Below, one piece after another: positions 25,447-35,289 of a DNA stretch of 64,000 nucleotides. A program made the position numbers and the translations under genes. The notes beneath the pieces were generated by a model that was not told the origin of the DNA, searched no databases, and saw only the letters and a program-made list of their open reading frames with translations. Location of the stretch: positions 620,001 to 684,000 of the forward strand of contig NZ_CP160403.1 in NCBI RefSeq assembly GCF_040782645.1, read 5' to 3'. The first letter of the stretch is position 1. The number at the start of each line of letters is the position of its first letter. The stretch comes from Streptomyces sp. HUAS ZL42. Lineage in GTDB: Bacteria > Actinomycetota > Actinomycetes > Streptomycetales > Streptomycetaceae.

Positions 25447-26598
25447 ATGGTCAACGTCGCCAACCGGATGCGGGGACTGCAGGAGTCCTCGATCACCGCT
25501 ATGACGGTGCGCTGTCAGGAGCTCGGTGCCATCAACATCGCGCAGGGACTGTGCCAGGTTCCACCGCCTCCTTCGCTGCTGGCGGAAGGCGCGCGGGATT
25601 TCCGGGACATCGACCATTCATATAGCGCGCCCGAAGGGTTCGCCGTCTTTCGCGAAGCTGTCGCCGACAAGCTGAAGAAGTACAGCGGGCTCAGCGTCGA
25701 GCCGGCGACTCAGATCGTGGCCACCGTCGGCGCGACCGGCGCCCTCATGGCCACGCTCACAGCGCTGCTCAACCCGGGCGACGGCGTGCTCCTGTTCGAG
25801 CCCTTCTTCGGCAACTATCCGACCGCGCTCGGGGTGCTGGATCTGCGCGCGGAGCCGGTTCGACTTTTCGGCCCGGGTTTCGAGGTCACCGAGGAGGCGC
25901 TGCGATCGGCTGTCACGGACCGCACCCGAGCGATGATCGTCTGCACGCCGAACAACCCGAGCGGGCGACGGCTCACCATGGCCGAACTCATGGCGATATC
26001 GGCCGTCGCGGAGGATCACGATTTGCTCGTCATCACCGACGAAGTCTATGAGGACATCTACTTCGGCTCGGCCCCGCACATCGCCCCGGCGACCGTCGGC
26101 GATCTCGGCAGGCGCACGGTGACGGTGTCGTCGCTGGGGAAATCGTTCAGCGTTCCCGGATGGCGGCTCGGTTACGCCTGCGGTCCGGAACGGTTGATGG
26201 ACGCGATCAGGGTCGCTGCCGAGTCGCTCGTGGTCTGCCCGCCGGCTCCGCTCCAGGAACTCGGCGCGCGAGCGCTGAGGCTGGGCGATGACTACTATCG
26301 CGGCCTCCGCGCGATGTATGACCGGAAGCGCCGAGCCCTGACGGAAGGCTTTGCCGCCGCCGGGCTTTCGCCCAACGAACCGGACGGCTCTTACTACCTG
26401 TTCGTCGATTGCTCGCCATTGGGAGTGACGACCGGGGCGGAAGCGACGGAGATCCTGCTCCAGCGAAGCCTCGTCGGAACGGTGCCCGGAGAGACCTTCT
26501 ACCTGAACCCACCGGATCTTCCGTACATTCGCGCGTGCTTCTCCCTTCCGGACGAAGTCATAGCCGATGCCGCCAGCAGGTTGGCGAGAGGGGTCTGA
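25447..26598 (+). CDS. Class I/II PLP aminotransferase
   Basis: This 383-residue protein starts at ATG 25447, two bases after the preceding stop, so it is translationally coupled. It has the fold-type I pattern of kynurenine/methionine-type aminotransferases: NIAQGLCQVPPPP, CTPNNPSGRRL, VITDEVYEDI, and the PLP lysine Lys232 in SSLGKSFSVPGWRLGY. It moves an amino group to or from a 2-oxoacid. Beside the aldolase/aldehyde dehydrogenase pair it could aminate a 4-hydroxy-2-oxoacid, but substrate is inferred from context only. It is distinct from HpgT. Confidence 0.9.
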   Translation: MVNVANRMRGLQESSITAMTVRCQELGAINIAQGLCQVPPPPSLLAEGARDFRDIDHSYSAPEGFAVFREAVADKLKKYSGLSVEPATQIVATVGATGALMATLTALLNPGDGVLLFEPFFGNYPTALGVLDLRAEPVRLFGPGFEVTEEALRSAVTDRTRAMIVCTPNNPSGRRLTMAELMAISAVAEDHDLLVITDEVYEDIYFGSAPHIAPATVGDLGRRTVTVSSLGKSFSVPGWRLGYACGPERLMDAIRVAAESLVVCPPAPLQELGARALRLGDDYYRGLRAMYDRKRRALTEGFAAAGLSPNEPDGSYYLFVDCSPLGVTTGAEATEILLQRSLVGTVPGETFYLNPPDLPYIRACFSLPDEVIADAASRLARGV

Positions 26599-26601
26599 CC
26601 C

Positions 26602-27381
26602 ATGGCCGAGAACGTGAGTGCGTCGATTGGAGGGCGCGCGGTTCTCGTGACCGGGGCGGCCCGGGGTATCGGGTGGGCCATCGCGCGGCGGTTCGCGAAG
26701 GCCGGTGACCGGGTGGCGATCCTGGACAGGGTGTCGGGTGAGGTCGCCGAGAAACTGGTGGCCGGGCTTGACGGCGGCGGGCATGTCGTCGTCGAGGCCG
26801 ACCTGACCGACAGCGAGGCTGTACTGGCGGCAGTGGACTCGGCCGTCGCCCGGTTGGGCGGTCTGGACATCCTGGTGAACAACGCCGGCATTTTCACCGC
26901 GCACCCGATCACCGAGGTCGACTACGCGACCTGGCAGGAGCTGTGGCGCTCGACGTTGGGGGTCAACCTGGTCGGCGCGGCCAACGTGACCTGGTGTGCG
27001 GTCAGGCACATGAAGGAGCGGGATCGCGGTGGGCGGATCATCAACGTCTCGTCGCGGGGCGCGTTCCGCGGCGAGCCGGACGTGCCTGCCTACGGAGCCA
27101 GCAAGGCGGGCCTGAACTCGTTGACCCAGTCGCTGGCGCTCGCGCTCGCGCCGTACCGGATCGCGGTCTCCGCAGTGGCACCCGGGTTCGTGGCCACCGA
27201 TATGACCACGGAGTGGCTCAAGCCGCCGAGCGGCGACGAGATCAGGGCACAGAGCCCGTTCGGCCGCGTCGCAGAGCCGGATGAGATCGCCGCTGCCGTG
27301 TTCTACCTGGCCTCCGCTCAGGCCGAGTGGGCCAGCGGCGCCATCCTCGACCTGAACGGTGCCTCCTACCTGCGAACCTGA
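26602..27381 (+). CDS. Short-chain dehydrogenase/reductase, FabG-like
   Basis: This 259-residue protein shows the classical SDR layout: cofactor motif VTGAARGIGWA, NNAG (ILVNNAGIF), active-site serine in INVSSRGAF and YGASK, and the PGFVATDM loop. It is NAD(P)-dependent and would reduce or oxidise an oxo/hydroxy group. It begins 3 bases after the aminotransferase stop and ends at a strong bidirectional terminator, so the three plus-strand genes form one operon. A candidate reaction is adjusting the gamma position of the building block made by the aldolase, or beta-ketoacyl reduction on the free ACP. Confidence 0.9.
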   Translation: MAENVSASIGGRAVLVTGAARGIGWAIARRFAKAGDRVAILDRVSGEVAEKLVAGLDGGGHVVVEADLTDSEAVLAAVDSAVARLGGLDILVNNAGIFTAHPITEVDYATWQELWRSTLGVNLVGAANVTWCAVRHMKERDRGGRIINVSSRGAFRGEPDVPAYGASKAGLNSLTQSLALALAPYRIAVSAVAPGFVATDMTTEWLKPPSGDEIRAQSPFGRVAEPDEIAAAVFYLASAQAEWASGAILDLNGASYLRT

Positions 27382-27383
27382 GC

Positions 27384-27417
27384 TGGTGGTGGGGCGGCTG
27401 CCGCCGCCCCACCACCA
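27384..27417. terminator. Bidirectional terminator between converging operons
   Basis: A 15-bp perfect stem (27384-27398 with 27403-27417, 4-base loop) lies 3 bases after the SDR stop and about 20 bases beyond the stop of the opposing ACP gene. It can end transcription on both strands. Confidence 0.85.
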
Positions 27418-27436
27418 CAGGCGTCAGTGGGAGACC

Positions 27437-27664
27437 TCAGCGGCCGATCCGCTGCTGCATGAGCGCGGCGATGTCCGTCACCCTGTCGAGCTCGATCAGC
27501 TCGTCGTCGGTGATGTCGATGCCGTGGTGCTGGCTGAGCACCAGAGACAGCTCGACGACCGCAAGGGAGTCTATGCCCGCCTCTTCGAGCGTCGCGTCCG
27601 GATGCACGCTGTCGGCGTCCAGCAGCAGGACATCGACCATGATTGCCTTCAGCTGCTCGTACAT
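27437..27664 (-). CDS. Acyl/peptidyl carrier protein
   Basis: This 75-residue protein starts at ATG 27664 with GGAGG 5 bases upstream. The phosphopantetheine attachment site is Ser33 in EEAGIDSLAVVEL. The helix pattern and acidic character fit a free-standing acyl carrier. It follows the KASIII gene in a five-gene minus-strand operon (O-methyltransferase, aldehyde dehydrogenase, aldolase, KASIII, ACP), so it is the likely partner of KASIII. Confidence 0.92.
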   Translation of the reverse strand: MYEQLKAIMVDVLLLDADSVHPDATLEEAGIDSLAVVELSLVLSQHHGIDITDDELIELDRVTDIAALMQQRIGR

Positions 27665-27696
27665 TGCGTCCTCCGGTGTCCCATAGCTCCGATGCC

Positions 27697-28725
27697 CTAC
27701 GCATCGTGGAGTTCGAGGTGGGGCCAAGTCAGCGTGGTGGCGCCCCAGGTGAGGCCGCCGCCGAAAGCGACGAGCAACAGCCGGTGGCCCGGTTCGATGC
27801 TCCCGTCCGCCGTCGCCTGGGCGAGCAGGACCGGGATCGAGGCGGCGGCGGTGTTGCCGACGTCGCCGATGTTCTGTGCCATCACGTCCCGGCGCAGGCC
27901 GAGCCGCGCAGCCAGCGCGGCGCTGACGCGCGCGTTCGCCTGGTGGGTGACCACGCGGTCGACGTCGCCCAGCTGCCAGCCGGCCAGGGTCAGCGCCTCG
28001 GTCCCCGCAGCGCTCATCCGCTCGACCGACTGCCGGAACACCTCGCGTCCCCGCATCCGGAAGTACTGCGACCCGTCGTCGGGGATCGGCCCCGGGAACG
28101 GCTGTCGCGCGCCGCCTACCTTGACCGTGATCAGCTCGCTGCGATCACCGTCGCTGCCCAGGACCAGCGGGCCGACGGCTCCCGGCTCGTCGGCCCGGCC
28201 GCGCCGCAGCACCACCGCGCCGGCCCCGTCGCCGAAGATCGGCAGGGTCGTCCGGTCGTCCGGGTCGAGCAGGGTGGAGAACGCTTCCGCGGCGATCATC
28301 AGGACGCGCTCGGCCAGCCCCGCCGCGACGAAACCCGCCGCCGTCGCCAGGCCGTAGAGGAATCCGGTGCACACGGCGGAGACGTCCAAGGCTGCGACAC
28401 CGCCGAGGCCGAGGCGCGAGGCCACCTCGGGCGCGGTCGCCGGGCAGCGCTGGTCCGGGGTGGTGGTCGCCAGCACGACGGCGTCGATCTGCCCGCCGCC
28501 GGCCGACTTGAGCGCGGCCCGCCCCGCCCGGACCGCGAGGTCGGATGTCGCCTCGCCCGGCTCGACCCAGCGGCGCCGGGAGATCCCGGTCCGTCCCACG
28601 ATCCAGTCTTCCGAGGTGTTCAGACGCGCGCACAGCTCCGCGTTGGTGACGATCCGGTCCGGCAGCCGGTACCCGATACCGCAGATGACCGCCCGGTCCG
28701 CGGCCCCGCCCGTGCCACCAGTCAC
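27697..28725 (-). CDS. 3-Oxoacyl-ACP synthase III (KASIII/FabH-like)
   Basis: This 342-residue protein keeps the full catalytic triad of KASIII: Cys119 in [11 protein letters not shown], His in VTHQANARV and Asn in [12 protein letters not shown]. The family condenses an acyl-CoA with malonyl-ACP, or in secondary metabolism moves acyl groups between CoA, carriers and hydroxyl or amine acceptors. Its start overlaps the aldolase stop. Together with the free ACP it suggests a short acyl or one-step polyketide unit. Whether it initiates chain growth or acts as an acyltransferase cannot be told. Confidence 0.93.
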   Translation of the reverse strand: MTGGTGGAADRAVICGIGYRLPDRIVTNAELCARLNTSEDWIVGRTGISRRRWVEPGEATSDLAVRAGRAALKSAGGGQIDAVVLATTTPDQRCPATAPEVASRLGLGGVAALDVSAVCTGFLYGLATAAGFVAAGLAERVLMIAAEAFSTLLDPDDRTTLPIFGDGAGAVVLRRGRADEPGAVGPLVLGSDGDRSELITVKVGGARQPFPGPIPDDGSQYFRMRGREVFRQSVERMSAAGTEALTLAGWQLGDVDRVVTHQANARVSAALAARLGLRRDVMAQNIGDVGNTAAASIPVLLAQATADGSIEPGHRLLLVAFGGGLTWGATTLTWPHLELHDA

Positions 28726-29768
28726 GACTTGTCCCCGATCCCAGCGCCTTTCAGGGCCAGCGCGACATCCATGATGAGGTCCTCCTGGCCCGCAACCGCC
28801 TGGCGTCTGCCGAGTTCGAAGAAGACATCGCGCGGATCGACGTTCTCACGCGCGGAGATGTCGAGCACTCTGGTCTTGAATCCGGAGAACACTCCGGCCA
28901 GGCCGCTGACGACGGAGATGGAGTCGATCGTGGGCGGCGCGGGCATCAGTTCCCGTTCGGCGATGTCCGCCGCGTCCAGGAGCCCGTACAGGTCGATGCC
29001 GGTCCGGTACCCGAGCCGTTCGAGCACCGGCACCAGTACCTCCAGCTGGGTGTTGCCCGCGCCGGCACCGAAGCCCCTCGCGCACGCGTCCAGGATGTTC
29101 GCTCCCGCGTCGGCGGCCGCGACAGAGTTCGCCACGGCCATGCCCAGGTTGTTGTGCCCGTGGAAGATCACCGGCACGTCGACGGCGGCGCGGATGGCTT
29201 GGATGCGCTCGGTGACGTCGGGCGGGAGGTAGTGGCCGGCGGAGTCGAGGATGCCCACCCCGGTGGCACCGTACCCGACCAGGCGCGCGCATTCCTCGGC
29301 GAGCTGTTCCGGGGTCGCCATGTGGCTCATCAGGAGGACGCCGTGCGCCTCGACACCCTCATCGCGGAGGAAGCCGAGGTGCCGTTCGGCCAGGGTCGCC
29401 TCGGTGCAGTGCGTGCCGATGCGGACCAGGTCGGCCTCGTGCGCGATGGCGTTCTTGATGTCCTGGACCGTGCCCCAGCCTGGAAGCAGGAAGACACCCA
29501 GTTTGCTGTTCGTCAGGGCTTCCCTGGTGATCGACAGCATCTCGTCGTCGTTGAGCTTGGCGAGGCCGACCTGAAGAGAGGACGCGCCCAGCCCGTTGCC
29601 ATGGCCGACCTCGACCACCGGAACGCGCGCGGCGTCCGCCGCCTGGGCGTACGCGCGCAGCTGGTCCGCGCCGAGGCGGTGCCGGACGGCGTGGTGGCCG
29701 TCCCGCAGACTCGGATCGTGGATCTGGATCGGCTTGCCCGGGGTCTCCGGTCCTGTCGCCTCGGTCAT
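28722..29768 (-). CDS. 4-Hydroxy-2-oxovalerate aldolase family (DmpG/MhpE-like)
   Basis: This 348-residue TIM-barrel enzyme starts with [15 protein letters not shown], the HMGL-like divalent-metal motif. It contains [40 protein letters not shown] and [17 protein letters not shown], all hallmarks of class II pyruvate aldolases of meta-cleavage pathways. It overlaps its neighbours on both sides by 4 bases, including the acylating aldehyde dehydrogenase, with which such aldolases form channelling complexes. No other meta-cleavage enzyme is adjacent, so a biosynthetic role (aldehyde plus 2-oxoacid to 4-hydroxy-2-oxoacid) is likely, as proposed for the NikA/NikB pair of nikkomycin. Confidence 0.92.
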   Translation of the reverse strand: MTEATGPETPGKPIQIHDPSLRDGHHAVRHRLGADQLRAYAQAADAARVPVVEVGHGNGLGASSLQVGLAKLNDDEMLSITREALTNSKLGVFLLPGWGTVQDIKNAIAHEADLVRIGTHCTEATLAERHLGFLRDEGVEAHGVLLMSHMATPEQLAEECARLVGYGATGVGILDSAGHYLPPDVTERIQAIRAAVDVPVIFHGHNNLGMAVANSVAAADAGANILDACARGFGAGAGNTQLEVLVPVLERLGYRTGIDLYGLLDAADIAERELMPAPPTIDSISVVSGLAGVFSGFKTRVLDISARENVDPRDVFFELGRRQAVAGQEDLIMDVALALKGAGIGDKS

Positions 29769-30676
29769 GATTTCCCCACGCCTGCCATCGAGAGCCGTTC
29801 CGCCGCGTAGCTCTCCGCGACGAGGATCGCGGCGGAATTGATGATGTCGAGGTTCCCGGCGTACCGCGGGATGCGGTCCCCGGACGACGTGACCTCGACG
29901 GAGACGAACGCCTTGCCGTCATTCACGGTGCACGCCTTCACCTCGAAGCCGCCGGCGTAGGAACGGACTTCGTCCGCGGCTCCCGCCACCACCGAGGACA
30001 CCGATTCGGTGGTGAGATCCGGGCCCAGCAGGGACATCGCGACCCGGAAGGTCGCCGGCGGCCGCGCGGGGCTGATGTTGAGCATCACCTTGACGTCCCT
30101 GACACCGGTGAAGCAGCGGATTGCTTCCTGCGTGGTCTCCACGTACTCGTCGAGGTTCATGCGCGTCCCGTGACCGATGCTCAGGGTGGCGCAAGTCGTC
30201 ACCACCTCGATGTAGTCGATCTGGTGGGCCTGCGTGATCGCGTGCAGGATCGGCACTGACGCCTGCCCGCCGCAGCTCACCATGCTGAGGTCACGGTGGG
30301 CGGGGATGTCCGCCCGGTTGACGGTCGGGATGATCATCCGCCCGCTCCGGCTCGGCGTCAGGTCGATCAGCGTCGTGCCCAGCGGCGAGAGCTTCTCCAC
30401 GTGCCGAGCGTGGGAGGCCGCGCTGGTGGCGTCGAAGACCACGTCGAAGGGGTGCTCGACGTCCACCAGGGAATCCACGCCCCCGGCCGAAACCGGCACG
30501 CCCAGCGCCGCCGTCCGCCGCAGTCCCGGCGTGGCTTCGTTGCGGCCCGCGACCAGCCGCAGATCGAGACGGCCGGAACGGATGATCTTGGCCACCAGAT
30601 CGATGCCGATGAGGCCGGTGCCGAGCACCGCCACGGACAGCCTGCCGGCCGCTGCCCGGGAGTCGTTGTGGGTCAT
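29765..30676 (-). CDS. Acetaldehyde dehydrogenase (acylating), DmpF/MhpF-like
   Basis: This 303-residue protein has the NAD motif [13 protein letters not shown], the catalytic cysteine in [14 protein letters not shown] and the typical [20 protein letters not shown] segment. It interconverts an aldehyde and its acyl-CoA with NAD(H). Overlap with the aldolase start indicates a complex. In reverse it would reduce an acyl-CoA to an aldehyde for the aldolase. The O-methyltransferase gene ends 28 bases further downstream of its start region on the same strand, upstream in the operon. Confidence 0.92.
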   Translation of the reverse strand: MTHNDSRAAAGRLSVAVLGTGLIGIDLVAKIIRSGRLDLRLVAGRNEATPGLRRTAALGVPVSAGGVDSLVDVEHPFDVVFDATSAASHARHVEKLSPLGTTLIDLTPSRSGRMIIPTVNRADIPAHRDLSMVSCGGQASVPILHAITQAHQIDYIEVVTTCATLSIGHGTRMNLDEYVETTQEAIRCFTGVRDVKVMLNISPARPPATFRVAMSLLGPDLTTESVSSVVAGAADEVRSYAGGFEVKACTVNDGKAFVSVEVTSSGDRIPRYAGNLDIINSAAILVAESYAAERLSMAGVGKS

Positions 30677-30703
30677 TCGTCGCTCCTGACGCGAGAGGAC
30701 ATC

Positions 30704-31375
30704 TCAGTCGCGGGCGCGCTTGTACGCCAGCGTGACGCCGTCGAAGATGGGGAGCATGGTCAGCTCGACTCGCTCGTCGTCGAGCAGCATGGAGTTCAGC
30801 GCACGCATCGAGTCGATCTCCGGGTCGCTGATGTCCGGTCGCGCGACGTTCCCGGTCAGAAGGACGTTGTCGATCGCCATCAGACCGCCTGGCCGCAACA
30901 GCTCAAGGCAGCGCTCGAAGTAGAGCGGGTAGCCTTCCTTGTCGGCGTCGATGAAGGCGAAGTCCACGGTGCCGGCCGCGCCGTCGGCCAGCAGCATGTC
31001 CAGGGTCTGGACCGCCGGGCGCAGCTCGAGCTGGATGCGGTCGGCGACGCCGGCCCGCTCCCAGAACGGGCGCCCGATGTCGGCCCACTCCTCGTTGAAG
31101 TCGAGCGCGATGAGGCGGCCGCCCGGGGGAAGCGCGCGGGCCATGCACAGCGTGCTGTAGCCGGTGAACACCCCGACCTCGACGACGGTTTTGGCCGACA
31201 TCAGCCCGACGAGGAAGCCGAGAAGCTGCCCCTGCTCCGGCGAGGCCGACATGTTGTGTTCGAACACCTGCGAGGTGGTCGCCGCCCGCAGCTCGCGCGC
31301 GATCTCGTCCTCGCGAAGCGACACGTCCTGCACGTATTGCTGGATCTCATCGTCGAGCACCAAATGAACAAGCAC
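30704..31375 (-). CDS. SAM-dependent O-methyltransferase, catechol/caffeoyl-CoA type
   Basis: From GTG 31375, preceded by GAGGG at the right distance, the protein is 223 residues; a further upstream start lacks such a site. It shows VVEVGVFTGYSTL, IALDFNEEW, FAFIDADKEGYPLYF and MAIDNVLLTGNVA, the metal-dependent class I methyltransferase pattern with metal-binding Asp residues. These enzymes methylate one hydroxyl of a catechol. The HpaB-type hydroxylase gene is close by on the other strand and would create such a catechol, so the natural guess is a methoxylated dihydroxyphenyl unit. It heads the minus-strand operon. Confidence 0.9.
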   Translation of the reverse strand: MLVHLVLDDEIQQYVQDVSLREDEIARELRAATTSQVFEHNMSASPEQGQLLGFLVGLMSAKTVVEVGVFTGYSTLCMARALPPGGRLIALDFNEEWADIGRPFWERAGVADRIQLELRPAVQTLDMLLADGAAGTVDFAFIDADKEGYPLYFERCLELLRPGGLMAIDNVLLTGNVARPDISDPEIDSMRALNSMLLDDERVELTMLPIFDGVTLAYKRARD

Positions 31376-31618
31376 CGGTTCCCTCTCGTGACACCGATGT
31401 ATGACAACCGGCATTCATCGTGCCAGGAAAGAACACGGCCAACGTCTCCGAAGTTGCGCATAGGAACAGGCGACAACGGTGCACAGCAAGGACGAAGGCG
31501 ATCCGACCTGACGCCTTGGGCATGGTTATGAAGGAATGCAAGGGACCGGTCTCATGAATGCGACGCATGTTCCTTCATGACGACAGCCGAATACACAGAG
31601 CTATGCGGAGAGTGGCAC

Positions 31619-33394
31619 ATGACAGCCTTTTCTATTCCCGCCCGGTTCGCTGAACAGGTGGCCAGGACGCCGCATGCGACAGCCGTGTCCGAGGCTGCGA
31701 CCGGGGCCGCTCTGAGTTATCAGGACCTGGACCAGCGTGCCAACCAGCTCGCGCGTCATCTGATCAGGCTCGGGGTCGGCCGCGAGGATCGAGTCGGGGT
31801 ACTGATGGAGCGGTCCGCCGATCTGGTGGTCGCGCTCCTTGCGATCCTCAAAGCCGGCGGGGCGTACCTGCCGGTCCACGAAGCCGACCCCGCCGACCGG
31901 CGGCAGTGGATCGTGGACCGCGCCCGCCCCGTGCTGCTGCTCGTGGACGACGCGATGTGCGTGGCCGGCGTGCCCGACCGCGTGCCGGTCGTCTCGGTGC
32001 ACGACCCGGAGATCGCCGGGAAGCCGTTCGACGATCCACAAGTTCCGATCCGTCCCGATCAGTTGGCCTACGTGATCCACACGTCCGGTTCCACCGGCCA
32101 GCCCAAGGGCGTCGCGGTGACCCAGCGGGAAGTGGTGCGGCTCCTGGTGGATCCGCAGTGGGCCGTCGAGCGGCACGCGCGGGTATTGCAGTTGGCGCCG
32201 TACGCCTTCGACGTGTCCGCGTACGAGATCTGGATGCCGCTGCTGCACGGCGGTCAGGTGGTCGTCGCGCCCCCCGGCCGGCTGGAGCCCTCGGTCCTGC
32301 GTGAGCTGATCACGAAGTACGAGATCACCGGGCTCCACATGACCGCCGGCCTGTTCCGGGTGTTCGCCGAAGAGGCCCCGGCGACGTTGGTCGGCGTGCG
32401 CGAAGTGCTCACCGGCGGCGACGTGATCTCGCCGGTGGCCGTCCGCCGGGTGCTCGAGGCCTGCCCCGACATCGTGATCCGCGCGCTGTACGGCGCGACG
32501 GAGGGAAGCGTGTTCTCGGCGCACCATGTGATCACCCGCGACACGGAGCTCGACAACGTCGTGCCGGTCGGCGACGTCTTCACCGGAATCAGCATCCACA
32601 TCCTGGAGGAGGGCCTCACGCCCGCACCGGCCGGCGCCGTCGGCGAGATCTACCTCGCGGGCGAGGGCGTCGCCCGCGGGTATCTCGGCCAGGCCGGCCT
32701 GACCGCCGAGCGGTTCGTGGCCGACCCGTTCGGCCTGCCGGGATCTCGTATGTACCGGACCGGCGACATGGCCCGCCGGACCGCCGACAACACGATCGAG
32801 TTCGTCGGCCGGGAAGACAGCCAGGTGAAGATCCTCGGCTTCCTGGTCGATCTGGCCGAGGTGGAGGCGGCGCTGGCCGACCATCCGGGGCTGACGCAAG
32901 TCGTCGTCCTGGCACGCGAGCGCGAAGACGGGAACAAGCAGCTGGTCTGTTACGTCGTAGCTGAGTCGGGCACGCTCGACCTCGCGGCGGTACGCGCACA
33001 CGCCAGGACGAAGCTGCCCGGCTACATGACGCCGGAGACGTTCGTCCGGCTCGACGCGCTGCCGCTGACGGCCAACGGCAAGCTGGACCGCGAGGCGATG
33101 CCGGAACCGGACTTCGACCAGATCGTCGCCTCCCGTGCGCCGGAGACGCCGCTCCAGCAGGAGCTGTGCGCGATGTTCAGCTCCCTGCTCGAGGTGCCCG
33201 AGGTGGGGATCGACGACAGCTTCTTCGACCTCGGCGGCCAGTCGCTGCAGGCGATCCGGCTGTGCAACCGGATCGGCGCCGCAGTCGGCGTCGGGGTCTC
33301 GGTGAACAAGCTGTTCGACAACCCGACCGTGGCCGAGCTGGCGGCGTACATCGACGCCAAGCGGGCCGCGTACCGGGCTACGGCGGCCTCCTGA
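31619..33394 (+). CDS. Free-standing NRPS adenylation-carrier didomain, probable HPG specificity
   Basis: The start at ATG 31619 is chosen because GGAGAG precedes it; the ATG at 31577 has none. The protein is 591 residues: A domain about 1-490 and carrier with Ser542 in DLGGQSLQA. Core motifs are [19 protein letters not shown] (Ala replaces the usual Pro), YRTGDMA and NGKLDRE. By hand alignment with GrsA the pocket reads D-V-Y-H-L-G-L-V-F plus the lysine, very like 4-hydroxyphenylglycine codes (D-I-F/Y-H-L-G-L-L-C). Its stop overlaps the HpaB-type hydroxylase start, so it probably presents HPG on its carrier for ring hydroxylation. There is no condensation domain. Confidence 0.9.
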   Translation: MTAFSIPARFAEQVARTPHATAVSEAATGAALSYQDLDQRANQLARHLIRLGVGREDRVGVLMERSADLVVALLAILKAGGAYLPVHEADPADRRQWIVDRARPVLLLVDDAMCVAGVPDRVPVVSVHDPEIAGKPFDDPQVPIRPDQLAYVIHTSGSTGQPKGVAVTQREVVRLLVDPQWAVERHARVLQLAPYAFDVSAYEIWMPLLHGGQVVVAPPGRLEPSVLRELITKYEITGLHMTAGLFRVFAEEAPATLVGVREVLTGGDVISPVAVRRVLEACPDIVIRALYGATEGSVFSAHHVITRDTELDNVVPVGDVFTGISIHILEEGLTPAPAGAVGEIYLAGEGVARGYLGQAGLTAERFVADPFGLPGSRMYRTGDMARRTADNTIEFVGREDSQVKILGFLVDLAEVEAALADHPGLTQVVVLAREREDGNKQLVCYVVAESGTLDLAAVRAHARTKLPGYMTPETFVRLDALPLTANGKLDREAMPEPDFDQIVASRAPETPLQQELCAMFSSLLEVPEVGIDDSFFDLGGQSLQAIRLCNRIGAAVGVGVSVNKLFDNPTVAELAAYIDAKRAAYRATAAS

Positions 33395-34917
33395 TGACGG
33401 GGCCGACCCGGCCGCTGACCGGTGCCGAGTACCTCGAGAGCATCCGTGACGACCGCGCTGTCTACCTCTACGGCGAACGGGTGACCGACGTCACCGGGCA
33501 TCCGGCGTTCCGCAACCCGGCCCGGATGATCGCCCGGCTCTACGACGCGCTGCACGATCCGGAACACCGGGACGTGCTCACCACCCCCACCGACGCCGGC
33601 GGCCCCGGCGGCTTCACACACCGCTTCTTCACCACGCCGCACAGCGCCGCCGATCTGGTCGCCGACCAGCAGGCCATCGCGGCGTGGTCCAGGCTGACCT
33701 ACGGCTGGATGGGACGCAGCCCGGACTACAAGGCCTCGCTGCTCGGCACGCTCGGCGCGAACGCGGACTTCTACAACCCGTTCGCCGACAACGCCCGGCG
33801 CTGGTATCGGGAGTCGCAGGAGAAGGTCCTGTACTGGAACCACGCCATCGTGAACCCGCCGGTGGACCGGCATCGGACACCAGACCAGGTCGGCGACGTG
33901 TTCGTGCACGTCGAGCGGGAGACCGACAGCGGCGTGATCGTGAGCGGAGCCAAGGTCGTCGCGACGAACTCCGCGCTCACGCACTACAACTTCGTCGCCC
34001 ACACCGGCCTGCCGGTCAAGGACCGCAAGTTCGCCATCTCGGCCACCGTGCCAATGAACGCGCCCGGCCTGAAGCTGATCTGCCGGCAGTCCTACTCCGC
34101 CGCGGCGGAGGCGACCGGCAGTCCGTTCGATTACCCGCTGTCGTCCCGGCTGGACGAGAACGACTGCATCCTGGTCCTGGACAAGGTACTGATCCCGTGG
34201 GAGAACGTGTTCATCTACGGCGATGTCAACAAGGTCGGCATGTTCAGCGGGCACTCCGGGTTCGTCGAGCGGGCCATGTTCCACGGCAGCACGCGGCTCG
34301 CGGTGAAGTTGGAGTTCATGGCCGGCCTGCTGGCCAAGGCCTTGGACATCACCGGGGCCGCCGACTTCCACGGCGTGCAGACGAGGCTGGGCGAGGTGCT
34401 CGCCTGGCGGAACCTGTTCTGGGGGCTGTCCGACGCGGCGGCGCGGAACCCCGTGGAGTGGCGGGACGGCGCGGTGTTGCCGAACCCCGACTACATCATG
34501 GCGTACCGGTGGTTCTCCCAGGTCGGCTACAACAGGGTCCGGGAGATCGTGTTGCAGGACGTCGCGAGCGGACTGATCTACCTGCCGTCCAGCGCGCAGG
34601 ACTTCCGCAACGAGGAGATCCGGCCGTACCTGGACACCTATCTGCGGGGCTCGCACGGCGTCGAAGCCGTCGAGCGGGTGAAGGTGATGAAGCTGCTCTG
34701 GGACACGATCGGCACGGAATTCGGTGGCCGGCACGACCTCTACGAGCGCAACTACTCCGGCAACCATGAGAACACCAGGATCGAGTTGCTGCGCGGCCAG
34801 ATCGGCAATGGGAAAATGGACGGATACCGAGAGTTCGTCGATCGCTGCCTGGCCGAGTACGACCTCGACGGTTGGCGGGCACCCGACCTCGCGCCGGTTC
34901 AGATTCCCGCGTTTTAG
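33394..34917 (+). CDS. HpaB-type FADH2-dependent phenol 3-hydroxylase
   Basis: The ATG overlaps the A-T stop (TGATG), giving 507 residues, the usual length of 4-hydroxyphenylacetate 3-monooxygenase large subunits. Typical segments are [49 protein letters not shown] and [15 protein letters not shown] [13 protein letters not shown]. The enzyme adds a hydroxyl ortho to a phenol using reduced FAD from a separate reductase, which is not in view. Relatives such as SgcC of C-1027 act on carrier-bound amino acids. Coupling to an HPG-like A-T didomain suggests the substrate is HPG tethered to that carrier, giving a 3,4-dihydroxyphenylglycyl group. Confidence 0.92.
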   Translation: MTGPTRPLTGAEYLESIRDDRAVYLYGERVTDVTGHPAFRNPARMIARLYDALHDPEHRDVLTTPTDAGGPGGFTHRFFTTPHSAADLVADQQAIAAWSRLTYGWMGRSPDYKASLLGTLGANADFYNPFADNARRWYRESQEKVLYWNHAIVNPPVDRHRTPDQVGDVFVHVERETDSGVIVSGAKVVATNSALTHYNFVAHTGLPVKDRKFAISATVPMNAPGLKLICRQSYSAAAEATGSPFDYPLSSRLDENDCILVLDKVLIPWENVFIYGDVNKVGMFSGHSGFVERAMFHGSTRLAVKLEFMAGLLAKALDITGAADFHGVQTRLGEVLAWRNLFWGLSDAAARNPVEWRDGAVLPNPDYIMAYRWFSQVGYNRVREIVLQDVASGLIYLPSSAQDFRNEEIRPYLDTYLRGSHGVEAVERVKVMKLLWDTIGTEFGGRHDLYERNYSGNHENTRIELLRGQIGNGKMDGYREFVDRCLAEYDLDGWRAPDLAPVQIPAF

Positions 34918-35018
34918 GGCGCGCAGAGCGACAGGTCAGACAGCGAAATCCTGCTGGAGTACTAGGCTCGGCCCATGTCGGAACCATGCGCTGCCTGTTC
35001 GAGATGGCCAGCTCTGCC

Positions 35019-35280
35019 TCATTGTGCTTTGCGGGATTCCTCCGCGTTCTGGCGTGACAACTTGTCCTCGAGAGCCAGTCGCCGCAGTGCGAGCAACACC
35101 GGTTCCAGCAGCACCGTCACGAGAGCGGCCTGCTCGGCTTGCAGCGAAGCGCCGGCCACACCGTGTATCTGATGGCTGTCCAGCTTGGAGATCCGGTCCG
35201 CGAGTTGTGCGTAGGGCAGCAGGGTCTGCCACCCGATGTCAACACCCAGCTGATTCGAAAATCCGCCGTCCCGTTTCCGT
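35019..35280 (-). pseudogene. C-terminal fragment of an unrecognised protein
   Basis: The minus strand is open for about 85 codons ending at TGA 35019. It has a convincing amphipathic helical composition (GWQTLLPYAQLADRISKLD, then LALRRLALEDKLSRQNAEE). There is no start codon; the frame runs into the IS110 end at about 35280, so the 5' part of this gene was cut off by the insertion. I do not recognise the family. Confidence 0.4.
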
Positions 35281-35289
35281 AGCCGCTGA

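Noticed and set aside
33022..34767. A 581-codon minus-strand frame
   Set aside because: Antisense to the A-T and HpaB-type genes, which have clear conserved motifs and starts.
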